Part shown: piece by piece, positions 10,335-22,859 of the stretch | How the letters are laid out: every line of letters begins with the position of its first letter | Position numbering within the stretch: the first letter of the stretch is position 1 | NCBI GenBank assembly: GCA_009617715.1 | Contig: VTFK01000364.1 | Span: forward strand, 434,001-498,000 | DNA length: 64,000 nucleotides | Direction of reading: 5' to 3' | Source: Plectrocnemia conspersa | Taxonomy: Eukaryota; Arthropoda; Insecta; Trichoptera; Polycentropodidae | Notes under the pieces: model-generated | Database searches by the model: none | Told to the model about the DNA's origin: nothing | What the model saw: the letters and a program-made list of their open reading frames with translations, nothing else | Program-made: the position numbers and the translations under genes

Positions 10335-11160
10335 CGCTTCCGGTGAGTGTCGAGGACAATACAGGTAATCTATATTTAGAACATCATATTGTACAGGTAC
10401 TAATTATTCCACCTAATACAACAAGCATCATCCAACCATTGGGTCAAGGCATAATTTCCACTATCAAAAAATATTATATTTAGAGCACTTATTATATATA
10501 GATAATAAGCCAGTGACAGTAACTGACATTTGGAAAAGTTTTTCTATTTTGGACTGTTTAAATCATGTTGCACTTGCTATGTCTCAAATAAGACCCCAAA
10601 CTTTAAATTCTTGTTGAAAAGCAATTTGGTTCGAATGTGTTACATTCAATGAAACCAACCAAATGTCGACATTTTTAGCTGAAATAATTTCTTTAGCACA
10701 TGAAATTGGCGTAGAAGGTTTTGAAACATATACCGAAAACGATGTAGACGAATTAGTACTTGAGGATAATGTCATGAATGACAATGATAACTCTTGATAC
10801 CGTTGAAGAACAAGAAAACGACAGTCACCCTCACTGCAAGTGTAATTCGAGAAGGTCTTCAACTTTCGAGTAAATTGGCAAACCATTTCATTGAAAAATA
10901 TGATAACTCTGAACGAGCATTCAAGTTTCAATGCGAGCTTCAGAATTGCATTTCTAGATATCAGGAATTGTACAGAAAATTAGCAAAGCCATCGCAAAGC
11001 TTAATCAATTCAAAGTCAAAGGGAAAAATCAACATGCGTAGTTGAGGCTAATTTTACTTGTGAAGAATCTTTATCTTCAGGACATAGATCTGATGCGCTG
11101 ACTATCTCTTCTACTGATGAAAGTGATTTCGAACCAGTTCCCAAATTATGCCTAAGACTC
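10335..11160 (+). pseudogene. pogo/Tigger (DDE_1) transposase C-terminal relic
   Basis: The plus strand reads DNTGNLYLEHHIVQV, then LIIPPNTTSIIQPLGQGIIS and TIKKYY, the unmistakable block LPPNTTSxxQPxDQGxI of Tigger/jerky-like transposases. Next come VTVTDIWKSFSILDCLNHVA, AMSQIRPQTLNSCWK-like and IGVEGFETYTENDVDELV, all in the expected order. The end is acidic and degenerate. Frame breaks occur after about 10795. The open frame on the opposite strand at 10584-10931 is only its shadow. Confidence 0.83.
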
Positions 11161-11169
11161 ATATAGCGA

Positions 11170-12890
11170 TAATAATTTTAAAAAAAATGTGAAAAAAGAT
11201 TAACTTTTTTGTAAAAATTTTATGTATCAATTTAGAAGGAATATGATAAGATTATATTTTTATGAAATTTAATAAACTTTTCTGTGCAATTTTCGGTAAT
11301 TTTAACTCGTTGGTTTAGTTTTATGTGGTTTTAGAAAATTACTGTTGTATAGCGATGCTAATTCTAAGAAAAAAATGTGAAAAAATGATTGTTAGCGTTT
11401 TTATAAAAATATGAATAAATATTTTAGAAGGAATATGGTAAGACTAATTATTTTTCTAAAATTTAATAAACTTTTTATGCGATTTTTTTTGTATATCGTA
11501 ACTCATTGATTTAGTTATATGTGTTTAGTTTTTTTTTGTATTTGGAAATTACTTTTTTTAAATCATATGTTTTACTTAGGACTAATATTTATATCAGATA
11601 AATTCAACACTGTCAAAATAATATAAATTGTTGTAAATCGCATTTAAAACAGATGTTATGTCAAACTAAATTTGGACGAGAAAGTCCAATGAAAAATCAA
11701 AATATTATATTTTAAGCACAGGATACAGCTAGCTATGATGAACATACTCCACAAAAAGCACGATGACGTAATAAATAAGATAATGAATATGGTGACGAAA
11801 ATATAATTAATATTATAAAAATAAAAATCTCTAACAAAAAGAATAAATACTAAATTGTTTCCCGTTCAGCATCGTTCTAACATTTTATATAAAACTTAAT
11901 CTTAAAAGAGCAACATCTAAAAACAATATTGTCATTTTATCTAATGAAAACTAGAGATAGCAAAAAATCTTTGAATCCTTAGTCGCGATGCCCGAAAAAA
12001 ATTTATCAAGGGCATATAGATAATTTAATATTTTCTTAGCTATAGTTGTAACCTATATTACCAATGAGTCGATACCGACTTTACTTTTCACACAAAAAAC
12101 AATGCTATATTATTCTTAAGATGAACACTGAGCTTATATTTTCGATATTAATGCATCAATATCTGGTTTAATAAAGGAAGTAGCGATTCATATGGTATTT
12201 TAAAGATGCTCGTCAAAAATAAATGTTTTGATACATTAATTATAATATTCATTAAGTAGATAGTGTATCTGTAGTTTCAGAAACTTGAAATTAACATAGA
12301 TTTAAACAGTTTAATTTTCATTAAATTAATTTTGTTAATAACGACGTTTATAATATAGTCCATTTTTAACGTCGCTTTCTTGGTGTATAATGCATGAAAT
12401 GGAAATTATTTCTGCTATGCCTTTAAGACATTCTTTAATAAATTCATCGTCAGTTCAGTAATTTCACTAGTTTTATTAAGATATAACGTAGAAGCTATGC
12501 TAAAAAATATTAAAAATATTTTGGAATGTTAATAGTAATTTAATTTTAAAAATATTTATACATAGAATGGATAACCTTGCATTAGAGTATAGATCAGTAA
12601 TATAAGGTCCTCGTACCATGTACCACATTAATATAATATTTGTATTTGAAGGAATATGCTCGCTGATTTACCGTATGAATGTTTATATAATTAAACATTT
12701 ATATCAGGTAGATCTCGCCTATCTATATTTGCAGAAGTCCAGCTTGTGCCCTGGAACCAACTATTTCGAGCCATCTATGCGAGAGAAAATACATTGTTAA
12801 ATACGCTATTCGATTATTGAATGAATATGCAAAGGCATATTTCATAATTCATGTAGATAAGGAGTTAATGAGTTCATGCGTGTTTTTTTT
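11170..12890. other. AT-rich stretch with no recognisable gene
   Basis: The stretch contains two diverged copies of a short AT-rich segment (about 11190-11310 and 11380-11500) sharing GAAGGAATATG and AATAAACTTTT. Otherwise there are only short open frames and no supported gene. Confidence 0.5.
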
Positions 12891-12899
12891 AAATGTTTA

Positions 12900-13345
12900 T
12901 AAGGCCGGGGGAGCTGCGAGTTTATACCCTTTGATTCTGATCAGATGACACGAGGAGATCGATGACAAGGTTGACGTGTCAGGGTTATAGCATCGCCTTT
13001 AGAAACAAACATATAGGGCGAGTCGTTGTTTAACTTTGGATGTGCACACACAGAGCACCCAGAAGGTGGCGGGTGTCGGATGGGCGTAACCAGGACACCG
13101 AGGGGGCGTAGGTGGGTCCTAGTGACGTCACCGGTTTTAAATTCTTTCGCGGCCGCGACGAGCGCCCGTATCGCCCGGGATGTTTTCGAGAATAATGGAT
13201 GAGAGGAAACTCGAGTACCGGAGTGGCGTTATCTAGGAAAAACATCCAGTCTCTAGAAAACGATCTGTCTCAGAGCATCTCAATCGTTTTCGGATCTGAA
13301 TCGGCCCGAAGATACGACCCTGTTTCTCGTTCGAAGAGTATATGA
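12900..13345. other. GC- and CpG-rich island, candidate promoter or LTR fragment
   Basis: This block stands out sharply from its AT-rich surroundings. It has many CpGs, a NotI-type GCGGCCGC at about 13149 and a perfect cAMP-response-type palindrome TGACGTCA at 13123-13130. The minus strand is open for 71 codons (13030-13245) but the translation matches no family I know. It could be the promoter or first non-coding exon of a gene, or a retroelement LTR. No TATA box was convincing. Confidence 0.45.
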
Positions 13346-14440
13346 CCTGAAAAAAAAAGCCTCATTCAATACACGCACGCAAGAAAAAAAACTTTCGTAA
13401 CCTGAAAAATATGTATAAAGAGATTATATGTCAAATTTATATCTATGTATAATATATTGACGTAATGAAGAATTCACAGATTTTATATTTAATTTAGAAT
13501 CAAATTTATTTATTTAATCATTCTATATAAAATTATTTATTCTAAAATAAATTCAAATAAAAAAATAGATCAATTAAAGTTACAAATTATTTTAATATTA
13601 CACTGTGAGAAATAAATCTATTTTTTTAAAAACGTTTAACTATTGATTTCTAAGCGTAGTTCTCGAGAATGTGGATTCATACGGTAAATGAAATTATATA
13701 TATAAAATAAATTTAGTTGTCACCTGTATCTAGATTATCTATTCCCATGGGTTTTTTTTTTAAAAAAATGTGCCAGAACTCACTTCTTGTCAAGATTTTT
13801 ACTAAGGAAAATTATATACAAATTTAATTTTAATGAAATTTATAGCCACAAAGCGTTTAAAAAATTAAGCAAAATTTATCATATTTTTATCTTTAGTTTA
13901 GATATATCAAATCTAAAGTTAAACGAATAAATACAAATATACAACTAAAGACTAAATGTAAATTAAAATTGCAAAGTAGCATATATTTAAATAAAGGTTT
14001 ATAGTGATTTACAAACTTTGTCTAATTCTTGTTCGACAAAACGTCTCGATTCACTTTTTTATTGTTGCTGTCTATGGCCGAATGAAATCTGAGAAACCAC
14101 AGCTCAACGTATTTTGAAGGATCGAAAAGTGGCAAAGGTGGTCCGACAAGTTTGATAAACAAAAGTGCCGAAACTGTATTGATCTTGAACGAAGCTCTTA
14201 TTGGGGTAATAATTAGATTAATTTACGAAAACCCGCGTCAACATTCACTTGAAGAAATGGAAATAGAAATAATAGCATATATCAAACGCAATATTTTTCA
14301 GGATGTCTTTTCGAAAATATATTCGCAAAATCCACTAAACATTTCTTTAGTTTAGTGGTAGTCTGACTGACATGTTTCCAATTTCCATCTCTGCAAATAT
14401 CAACTGAACATCAATATCTTGGGCAAGTACTCGATCCCAA
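13345..14440. other. Stretch with no recognised gene
   Basis: A 67-codon open frame at 14152-14355 (plus) is lysine- and isoleucine-rich and unlike any protein I recognise. The part before it is low-complexity AT sequence. Confidence 0.45.
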
Positions 14441-14684
14441 AGAGAAAACTCAACATTTTTGCTATCTAGCATCGATTTTTAATCGACTCTTTCAACATGG
14501 AATTGTGGCGATCACACATATAAGCACATTTAAAAGGGCAATTGTCTCATTGTTAATGACCGTGACCAAAAACGTTCATTCATTAAAAATGAGACAAACA
14601 TCATGGCACAAGGGATTTCTTTTGATCACACATAACACGGGTCGTTTGTGACAAAACGGTACAGACGCAATCAATCATCACAAT

Positions 14685-15338
14685 TAGGGATTCCAATCCC
14701 GGGATCCCGGGATCCCGAACGATTTTCAATACCCGATGAGTCCCGGGATTATAAAACATAATCCCGAATTTTTTTGATTGATTGATTTATCAAGCACAAT
14801 CGAATTATTATTGACAAAATCGTTATATTTCGTATACAAACTTGCGCGAGTTGCACGTGTCATCTGTGAATCTTTGAGGCTGTGAGTTTGAACGTGCTTT
14901 TTTCAGCTGCAGGCTGCTTAGGGAAGCAAAAAAATCAGATCAAGGCTAAATGATGAAACGCTTGATGCTTTGATGTTACTTCGTGAGTTTTTTTTTCCAA
15001 AATAATGTTTTCCATTAATTGTGTCTATGAATGTACATATGTACATACATTGTCAAAAGTTCATTTTTTATCTTCTCAAATAAATAAATAAGACCTTCCC
15101 TTTTATTTTTATTATATTATTTTCTATTTTAAGTCCAAGACTAAAATTATACGTACTTTTATACATTGTACGTTATAAAAAACGGATGTAAAAAAATATT
15201 GTATTATTCATTTTAAATTATTTTTATCGATAAAATAACATGAAAATTATCCCGGGACTGGTCCCGGGATCCCGGGATCGACTAATCGCAATACCGAAAT
15301 CCCGGGATCAAAATTTTGGCCCGGGATTGGAATCCCTA
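14685..15338 (+). mobile_element. hAT-B copy 2, internally deleted hAT
   Basis: This 654-bp copy is of the same family as 9660-10322, in the same orientation, with ends TAGGGATTCC and GGAATCCCTA and perfect target duplication ATCACAAT (14677-14684, 15339-15346). The transposase tail (SERAFSAAG region, near 14890-14990) is present but broken by small indels in T and A runs. It has inserted in an LTR-like sequence. Confidence 0.93.
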
Positions 15339-15890
15339 ATCACAATGCAAACCCTTTCCGAAGAATTCGAAAGTCTGACGCCAAGCGAAAAACTCGAAAA
15401 TACACATCCGATTCCTCGAATTCTAAGAAGCCACTGCAGCGATTGGCTAGGAGATCGATGCACACTCGCGATTGGCCAGCTAGCGTGCATCTCTCTAAAG
15501 GATATAAGCCCGGACTCCGACGAGGAGACGACAGACGGTCCACTGCATTTGAAGCAGAGTCTGAGGCACCATACGAGACGGCCGGAGACAGCAGAGAGCC
15601 AGCGACGCAGTCAATCTACCAGCAGTCATCCGGAGAAACAAGCTACCGCCCTCACCGACAGACTTGAAAATCACACCTGACACTCGCCGCACGCAGCCTA
15701 AGTAGCTTGAGAATCATCTACCGGCATCACCACCTGCGCCACATTCACCTTCATCGCGAGAAACGTCACGCCGTAATCGTCCATTTGTCACATGTAAATA
15801 TCACTTAAATAAAGCAATCCATCTAGATTCACCGAAGAGTCTCATTGGCCGCGAGGTTAACCACCCCTAGGGTTACGCCCCCTCAAGAAT
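15339..15890 (+). mobile_element. Solo LTR-like sequence, right part after hAT-B insertion
   Basis: This GC-richer block has LTR architecture: a TATA-like GATATAAGCC at 15501-15510, an AATAAA signal at 15808-15813, and a 3' end GGGTTACGCCCCC. The segment starting AGAAGCCACTGCAGCGATTG (about 15425) is alignable with AGAAGCGACTGCAGCAATTG near 37062, showing that it is a repeat family. Open frames of 60-146 codons here overlap on both strands and look accidental. No gag or pol is adjacent, so a solo LTR is the best guess. Confidence 0.6.
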
Positions 15891-15899
15891 AAAATGTTT

Positions 15900-18800
15900 T
15901 CGAGTCAATAGAAGGATCATTTTAATTTAAATTTTCGTGGTGCGAAATGTACAGCAGCTGCAGCACGTTAATAACAGGGTCCAAAATTCTTGAATTTGAC
16001 CAGAAAAATGCATGTCATTAAAAGAAATACTGTGAATTTTTATGAAAAAAAAATATCACTTATGCCGCCCTCTCTCTAATTCCAAACCAGCAATTTTCAG
16101 GTTATTCCTAAAAGAAAATCTAAAAAACAATCTCGAATCTATCCATGTCATTTCGGTGAAATCGTGAAGGAATACATTTTCACCGGTAGATATATATTTT
16201 TACTAGTAACAATATAATATATTTGGCAGCTGCTAGTACAATTATATGATTAACACTTTTCCATACGTAGTAATATATACATTTACATATTTATATTTTC
16301 ACCAGTGAAGACCAAATACATTTTTACCGAGTTCGTCCTTGCTCCTCAAGATCGCTTGAGATGATTAAGTCAACAACTTGCACCAATACTTTCATATTTT
16401 CTGTTGGTGTTTGTTATTGTCTTGGATTTTTTTAGTGGAACTGTCGGTTGAGAAGTAACACGAATTTTCTTTCATTTTAATTTGGGGTTAAACTTTTACA
16501 TTTAAAAATAAAGAAAATAAAACTAATGACGTCATATTTACGTAAAAATAAATGTTCCGCAGATTTTCAGTCGTTACGCACGTGTATTCAGAAACAATTG
16601 CTTTTGAAACAGTAAAAATACCGTAAAAAGGAACGCCATTCCACCGCGTTACATAAAAAAAAACCCTGCCTATACAAATCAATTTAGGGCAGTTCAATAT
16701 ATTACTAAATATTTTTAAAATAAACATCAGATTAAATGTGCCTTTACTATTGTTTTATATATTAGGTTTTAAATTGTTTAGTAAATAATTAAATTGGATT
16801 TTCAAGATTAATAATTATTGTATACAAAGAATTTATTTTATTCGCGTCTTAGTAATTAAGAATTATAGGAGAATTATATTCCATTTTACTTTTAACATTA
16901 GATTATAATTTATTACATTCTGGTGGCCTTTTTACTTCCTTACAAAAACCAATATAATGAATCCTTTGTTACTAAATATATTGAATTGGTTTATATTCTT
17001 GATAAGGGTTTTCCGCAATAACTAATAACCCTTTAGATTATTAATAATAAGAAACAACGACGTCTTACATAATAGTAAAAATACTAGTTTAAATAATGAT
17101 AATTTATATTGAATCATATATTTAGTCAAAAATGGGCTATATATAATATCTTCTAACGTATTCGATATTCATACTATATAATTATGTGTATTACGTTAAG
17201 AAGCACTTATTTTAATATTCATACCTAATTAAAATGCATTTAATTACAACATTTCATATTTATAATTTTTTAACCTTAAAAAAACCTTTTATTTATATTA
17301 TATTATATATGCAGTGGGGTCTCGTATGGCAAGCGCGCCATGTACGACTAACTTTTCATATAACGTACTCAGGTTCAAATTGAAGTACTCTATGAAATAT
17401 AATATAACACAGCCGCTCCATTATTGTTAAAGGCTACCTTAAAAACTATAAATTCTTAGCTTATTTTTAGGACAGAGAGCTCTAAATATTTTACCTATCT
17501 AAAATATAAAAGAATCCAATTCAAACAAAGTTGTTAGAATCATCCTTGAAAAATATTTTTAAACGGGTCGTAAAACCAATAGATTCCTGTCCTTCAAATT
17601 TACGAATAGTCGAAGTTTTTGTCGGCGTAACGAACAAATGCGCTTATGTCTATTAATATACGTTTGTACTAAAAAACCGTTGTACCTTACTTTAATAAAC
17701 AAAGTAACCAAACAGCTAATAAACACAAAAACCGCGAATTGCACTTTCCAGATGATTACCACGCTACTTTTTGTATACGATTTTGAATGTACACAAGCTA
17801 TGTTTTAAACAAAACCAATAAGTCTGGTATCACCTCAAATAATCAAATATGGTTTAGTATATTTGTCTATTGCTTTGTTATTTAAATACCTACTTTGTCA
17901 CACATTCATCGGAAATGGAAGAATAAGATGTGGATCAGTTAAGAGAAGAGCTTGAACACGGAAATAAAAAAAGAAGCTGCATAAAAATAACGTTTGAGTA
18001 ATGGAAATATCTTTCCTCTAAGGATAATAAAACATCAGAAAAGCTCCAATGCCCTCAGCTACTAGAAAGGAGATTATACATGAGCGGAAAAAGCTTCACA
18101 ACACAAAATATTGTCTGTCAATTCTTTTTACTTGAATGCGCATTCGAGATTATTATTTTACTATTTTAAAATATACATAAACACAAGTTTGATATGTAAT
18201 AGCATAATCATTATAATGAATGAATCATTTACATAAAATATAAATATATTTTCGTCATAAATATTTAATGGAGGAATTACCATTGAACTATAAATTTTTC
18301 GCAAACGATAATAAACTAAAACGAGAGAAGTTTGCAGAATTGTGAATTAAAAAAACGATAATAAAAGGACGGTGCAAATTTTGCTTTATGTTTACAAAAT
18401 TGGAACATCCCAAAACTTTTAGGTAAAATAATCGATTAAAACTAGCAATAATTTTATATAATCTGCTTTTATCTATTATATATAATGTAGTTTTTTGGTG
18501 TACCGATTATACACACGTGTGTTACTTTGTAGCTCATTGTTATTATTAATTTATTACTATTATATATTCACGTAAGCGAAAATTTATCAATCAATTCATT
18601 TTATTCAAATACCTAATGTGTTATATTACCAGGAAGAAGGAATTACAATATATTTTCACATTATTGTTTATTTATATATTGTGTACAATTATTTTGAATT
18701 GTATTATCATGAGAAAATTTAAAGCTTATATTTTGCCAAACAATTCGATAAATAAAATTTGCTCTAATAGTAAATAGATAAAACCATAATATTTTATGTA
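15900..18800. other. AT-rich stretch with no recognisable gene
   Basis: Nothing was recognised apart from a possible transposon end at about 17312-17350 (CAGTGGGGTCTCGTATGG). An open frame at 17559-17762 (minus) encodes a hydrophobic segment followed by GTAAGG but has no ATG. Confidence 0.5.
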
Positions 18801-18809
18801 CCTTACGAA

Positions 18810-19781
18810 TTCGAGTTAGAGACCACACTGCCACAAATTTCATATGCCGTCCGGACGGCGGCTTCTGTCACGTACAGCTGGCATATTTGTGCGCGATCGA
18901 AAAATGTACCAAATAATCGCAATTTTTAAATTGTCATTTTATTAAGATTGTGAGGGCACTCACCAATACAATATCAGTGAAAACTTTTCGGTCGTAAATA
19001 TTCAATTTACGCAAAATCTTTGTCGGCTTTTGCAAAATGCCATAAGGCATCAAAATGATACTTCAGAATACGAACACCACATCTGTGATTATCCTTGACT
19101 TTGTCGCAATCGATTCTAAATAGGAATTCGTTATGGTGTGACATTTATATAAACCGATCTACCAGAATACACTAGGATATTCGAAACGATTTTTTTTAAC
19201 AAAATCAAGTACCACTAATTATTTAATTTTATATGAAAAAAAATATATTAACGATATCTGTAAGAAGAATATACTATCAAAAATATAATTATTCCCATTT
19301 TAGTGCCCTAAAATATTCAAATATGTCAGTAAGAGTCTGTTGAAGTCCCCGATAAGCATGTGGTATTATAAAGTTACCACGTGACCACGATGAAGCGCTC
19401 GACATGCGTGTTGACCATAGGACGCCTACGCGCATACTGAACTTGAACTGAGTTACTCGTTCTATTTCAGTTTGCGAAAAACCATATCATTATCTCGCTC
19501 ATTCTCGTAACTTAAATCGCGAGAGAGCGAAAGGGGAAGTATCTCACCGCTCGCGCTCGAAAGAGCAGCTCCGACTTGCGTCCGTTTGCCAACAATGTTC
19601 GGAAGCGCTCGAAGCTGGCCAAGTCGACTGAATAACCCGCACTTTACCTCCCGTTCTCGGTAACCTCGGACAACTTCCGAGAGATTTTAGGCGGGCAGAA
19701 CCGAGCTCGACCGAAGTAACCCACTATATTCACCGTCTTTGGCCAACCTTGGACAACTTCCAGAGAGTGTAGTGCAGACAT
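18810..19781 (+). mobile_element. Family A repeat, copy 1 (5' end lost)
   Basis: This starts within the shared subterminal part (CACTGCCACAAATTTC, GCCGTCCGGACGGCGGC) and ends CTTCCAGAGAGTGTAGTGCA. It matches the reverse complement of 53080-54169 over most of its length. The last 130 bp contain two similar blocks, one with GGACAACTTCCGAGAGATTT and one with GGACAACTTCCAGAGAGTGT, an internal duplication. It lacks real coding capacity. Confidence 0.8.
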
Positions 19782-19789
19782 TACAGAGC

Positions 19790-21005
19790 TATGTAAACAA
19801 AAATACGTATGAAATATGCAAATTTTATTGGACATTTTTTTGTTGTTAAAAAAGTGCAAATGCCAAAATTTGAAAATTAAATTCTGTATTCTGTAATATT
19901 ATCGTATCGATAAATTTATTTTAATTATAGTTCCTGGCTCACCCAAGAAAAAAAAGTTCCTCAGTATTCATATAATTGAACACTCTTTGTGTTGTTCACA
20001 GAGATAATTAAGTTTCAAGAAAGCTTTCATCTGACTTAAATGAGATAATATTTTCAATTATAAAATGTATTAACTTTATCAAAACACACGGCAAAAACAA
20101 TTTTGTGAGGATAAAAATGCTGAGCACAACAGACTCTTGCCTCATACCTAATGGTTGTCGTAAGGGAAACTATTTGATATTAGTGAGTTTTTGAATGACA
20201 AGCCCTAAATGACACCTATATAATCAGTTGATGATCAAGCGTTTGTTAGTTATTTGACAAATAATAAGCAAACAAGACCCTTATCGATCCAAGATATTTG
20301 GCTTCATAGGTCTTTTGCAATTGTGTAAATGAAATGTTTCAGATAAAAAAATGAGGTGTTTTATTGGCTAATTTTTTCTAGACTAGTAAATATAGATGTT
20401 ATATGTGATAAAGAAACGCCCATACTAAATAAATACTGCAAGTTTTCGTTGATGTCGATATAATAATTCTGCTCTATGCATCAATATATTATTTAGTTTC
20501 CATTTAATGGTATCACGGTTACTACGAATCCAATAATACTCAGCCCTATGTGAATTGAAATTCATGATCATTCGACTGGTAAACAGTGAATAATATCACC
20601 TAGGACGTATTAAACACACATACTGACGATTGATACTATCGGTACTTGTTGCAATCCCATGAATCGGAACTCTCACTTTGATCAATTAAAGGTATTTACA
20701 GAATTTAACACATTTAAATTGGAATTTCAGTGCAACATAGATTTTTTGTGTTTATAAATTAATGCTTAAATGTATTTATAACATAATTGTAGGTGCCAAT
20801 AATATAAATATTTATGTGCATTATACAAAACATAATCAAATATTTATTATATTATAATACACTTGTAATATATTACAATATACAGTATAGAATTAATCCC
20901 AAAATAAAATAAAAATCAATTTTAAATGTTTATTTTAATTTTATATATTCAGATTAAAATTGCCTTTTAAAAACATAGCTTTATATATAGCCTACCCTTT
21001 GGGGA
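19790..21005. other. AT-rich stretch with no recognisable gene
   Basis: I see only short open frames, no splice-bounded exon and no defined repeat. Confidence 0.5.
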
Positions 21006-21297
21006 ATTTTTTAATCCATTAGCATAACGTGATGGAGGCTATGATTCAAAATATTTCGATAGCCCTCTTATTGCAATAAATGGTATTTGGAAGGGGCAAG
21101 ATCTGTAGAGTAAGGTGAATGAGATAAAATCCTTTAGCAAAGTTCCTTGATTATATAAAAAATCAATTTCGTTACACTGAGAACTATTCGACTTTTATTG
21201 ATAAGTGGTGGCCTTTCTTTATCGTCTTGCAAACGATCTAGATCATGGTTTCCCAAACTATGTTCTAGATCGTTTCCACCAGTTGTTCAGTTGTTAC

Positions 21298-21321
21298 ACC
21301 AGTGTTCCGCGGAACACTGGT
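21298..21321. repeat. 24-bp perfect palindrome in the hAT left end
   Basis: The half site is ACCAGTGTTCCG and the full 24 bp are self-complementary with no loop. It contains two inverted copies of the GTGTTCCGC subterminal motif. Confidence 0.93.
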
Positions 21322-21779
21322 GTTCCGCGGATCCAAAATAGGTGTTCCGCGAAGCCTAAATAGATATTTCACAAAAATTTAGAGTAGATTAAAAAAATTG
21401 TTAGTCTTGCTAATACATAAAAAATTGTTCATAAATCTGATAAAAAAAAGCTTGAAAATATGTGTTAAATATTCAACATTGATGTGTATAAAATCTGGAG
21501 GGAAAAAGTTTCATAAGTCGGTGTTGTTTTTTTTAACTTTAAAATTTGATCCTATTTAAACAATATTTTTTTTTGATAATTAATCACACGATATAAGTGC
21601 TTGTTATACGAATTTTATTTATGTGACTGAATATGCTACTAGCAGTCACTGTATTTTGCATAGGCATGCACTGTTGACTAAAAAATTTCCACAAATGTAA
21701 AAAAATGTTATGAAGTAATGAAAATGATAAACTATGTAAAATCTAGACCACTTCAATCCAGATTATTTAAAATTTTTGC

Positions 21780-22611
21780 GATGAAATTGGTGGTGAACAT
21801 GAAGCATTTTTATTACATACTGAAGTGAGATGGCTATCCAGAGGAAAAGTACTATTAAGACTTTATGAACTTCGAAATGAATTATTAGTCTTCTTGAAAG
21901 CACAAAATAATTTGCAACATCATTTTATAATTTTTTTTAACAAATCCTTCCTGGTTGATACATCTGCATATCTGGCGGATATTTTTTACAAAGTGAAATG
22001 ACGTTAGCTTATAATTACAAGAAAAAAAGTATTACAATTTTTAATATGAGAGATAAAATTGAATCTTTTGATAAAAAATTACAATTTCAGATTTTATCGG
22101 TTGAATCTAATAATTTTGATTGTTTTCCTGTCTTGGATATAAATGTTTAAATGAATTGAATTTTCAAGTAGATAAAAAAGTTTCACAAGTATTTTTAGAA
22201 CACCTATATTACTTGAAAATAACTCTTTCGGAATATTTTCCGAAAACTAGTAAGGACGATTCCTGGGTTCGGAATCCATTTTCCGTGACAGTAAAACCAG
22301 TGGGCTTAAGGGATTATGAGAATTTAGTTAATGACTCTGATTTGAATGATTTGAAACAAAAATATCAGCCATTAAATGATTTCTGGACGAGTCTGACTGA
22401 AGAGTTCCCCAAGGTGTCAAAACAAGCTCTGGTTTTTCTACTTCCGTTTTCCACGACGTATTTATGCGAAGTGGGATTTTTTAAGTATATTGCATCAAAA
22501 ACAAAATACAGAAATAGACTCCACGCCACGGCAGATATGAAAATACAACTAACAAAAATTGTGCCTGATATAAAAAAAATATTATTTGAGAACCCAAAAT
22601 CATGTCATTAG
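21780..22611 (+). pseudogene. hAT transposase remnant, ZBED5/FAM200-like
   Basis: Starting near 21780 it reads HEAFLLHTEVRWLSRGKVLL, then LYELRNELLVFLK, the typical EVRWLSRGxxLxRxxEL motif. A frame-broken middle follows. The last 163 codons (22120-22611) are open and include LTEEFPKVSKQALVFLLPFS, TTYLCEVGFFKYIASKTKYR and the C-terminal dimerisation region. The frame has no proper ATG start context for a full protein and is missing the BED finger. It is a relic of the element's own transposase. Confidence 0.82.
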
Positions 22612-22859
22612 GAGTTTTATTTATTTGTATTTTTATGTTTATTAAATAAATTTAATAACATTTCTTTAATAACATGTTTTATTTTATTATGAATTACCCA
22701 GTCTAAAAAATAAGTTAAGTGTTCCGCCAAAATTTTTGGATTTGCCAAGTGTTCCGTCGCTGAAAAAGTTTGGGAAACCCTGATCTAGATGATCACAATA
22801 AAATCTTGCTGTTATTTAGACCAAGTTAAAGAGTTTCGTATTGCATACTTCTTTTGTAA

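Larger units (their letters stand above)
21244..22782 (+). mobile_element. hAT element (ZBED5/FAM200-like), 1539 bp, with TIRs and TSD
   Basis: The ends are CATGGTTTCCCAAACT and AGTTTGGGAAACCCTG, and the flanking duplication is ATCTAGAT (21236-21243, 22783-22790). The subterminal part repeats GTGTTCCGCGG several times at the left end, and GTGTTCCGCC and GTGTTCCGTC at the right; these are probable transposase binding sites. The interior holds a degenerate transposase of the ZBED5/FAM200/GTF2IRD2-like hAT group. Confidence 0.92.
21010..22855 (-). pseudogene. mariner transposase relic split by a hAT element
   Basis: On the minus strand the part at 21010-21243 reads DDKERPPLINKSRIVLSV, then ILSHSPYSTDLAPSKYHLL. 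This is the conserved C-terminal block HPPYSPDLAPSDYHLF of mariner DD34D transposases. The part beyond 22790 continues upstream as FYCDHLDRL, joining in frame with LQDDKERP once the 1539-bp hAT and one target duplication are removed. Stops and frameshifts make it inactive. Confidence 0.78.

Noticed and set aside
10584..10931. 115-codon minus-strand frame
   Set aside because: It is antisense to the Tigger transposase relic.
15240..15680. 146-codon plus-strand frame
   Set aside because: It starts inside hAT-B and runs across the insertion junction into LTR-like DNA; overlapping frames on both strands are equally open.
17559..17762. Minus-strand frame with a hydrophobic segment followed by GTAAGG, considered as the missing MGAT4 anchor exon
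   Set aside because: It has no ATG in frame, begins only at GTG, and the donor phase does not fit the acceptor of the exon at 6243-6417.
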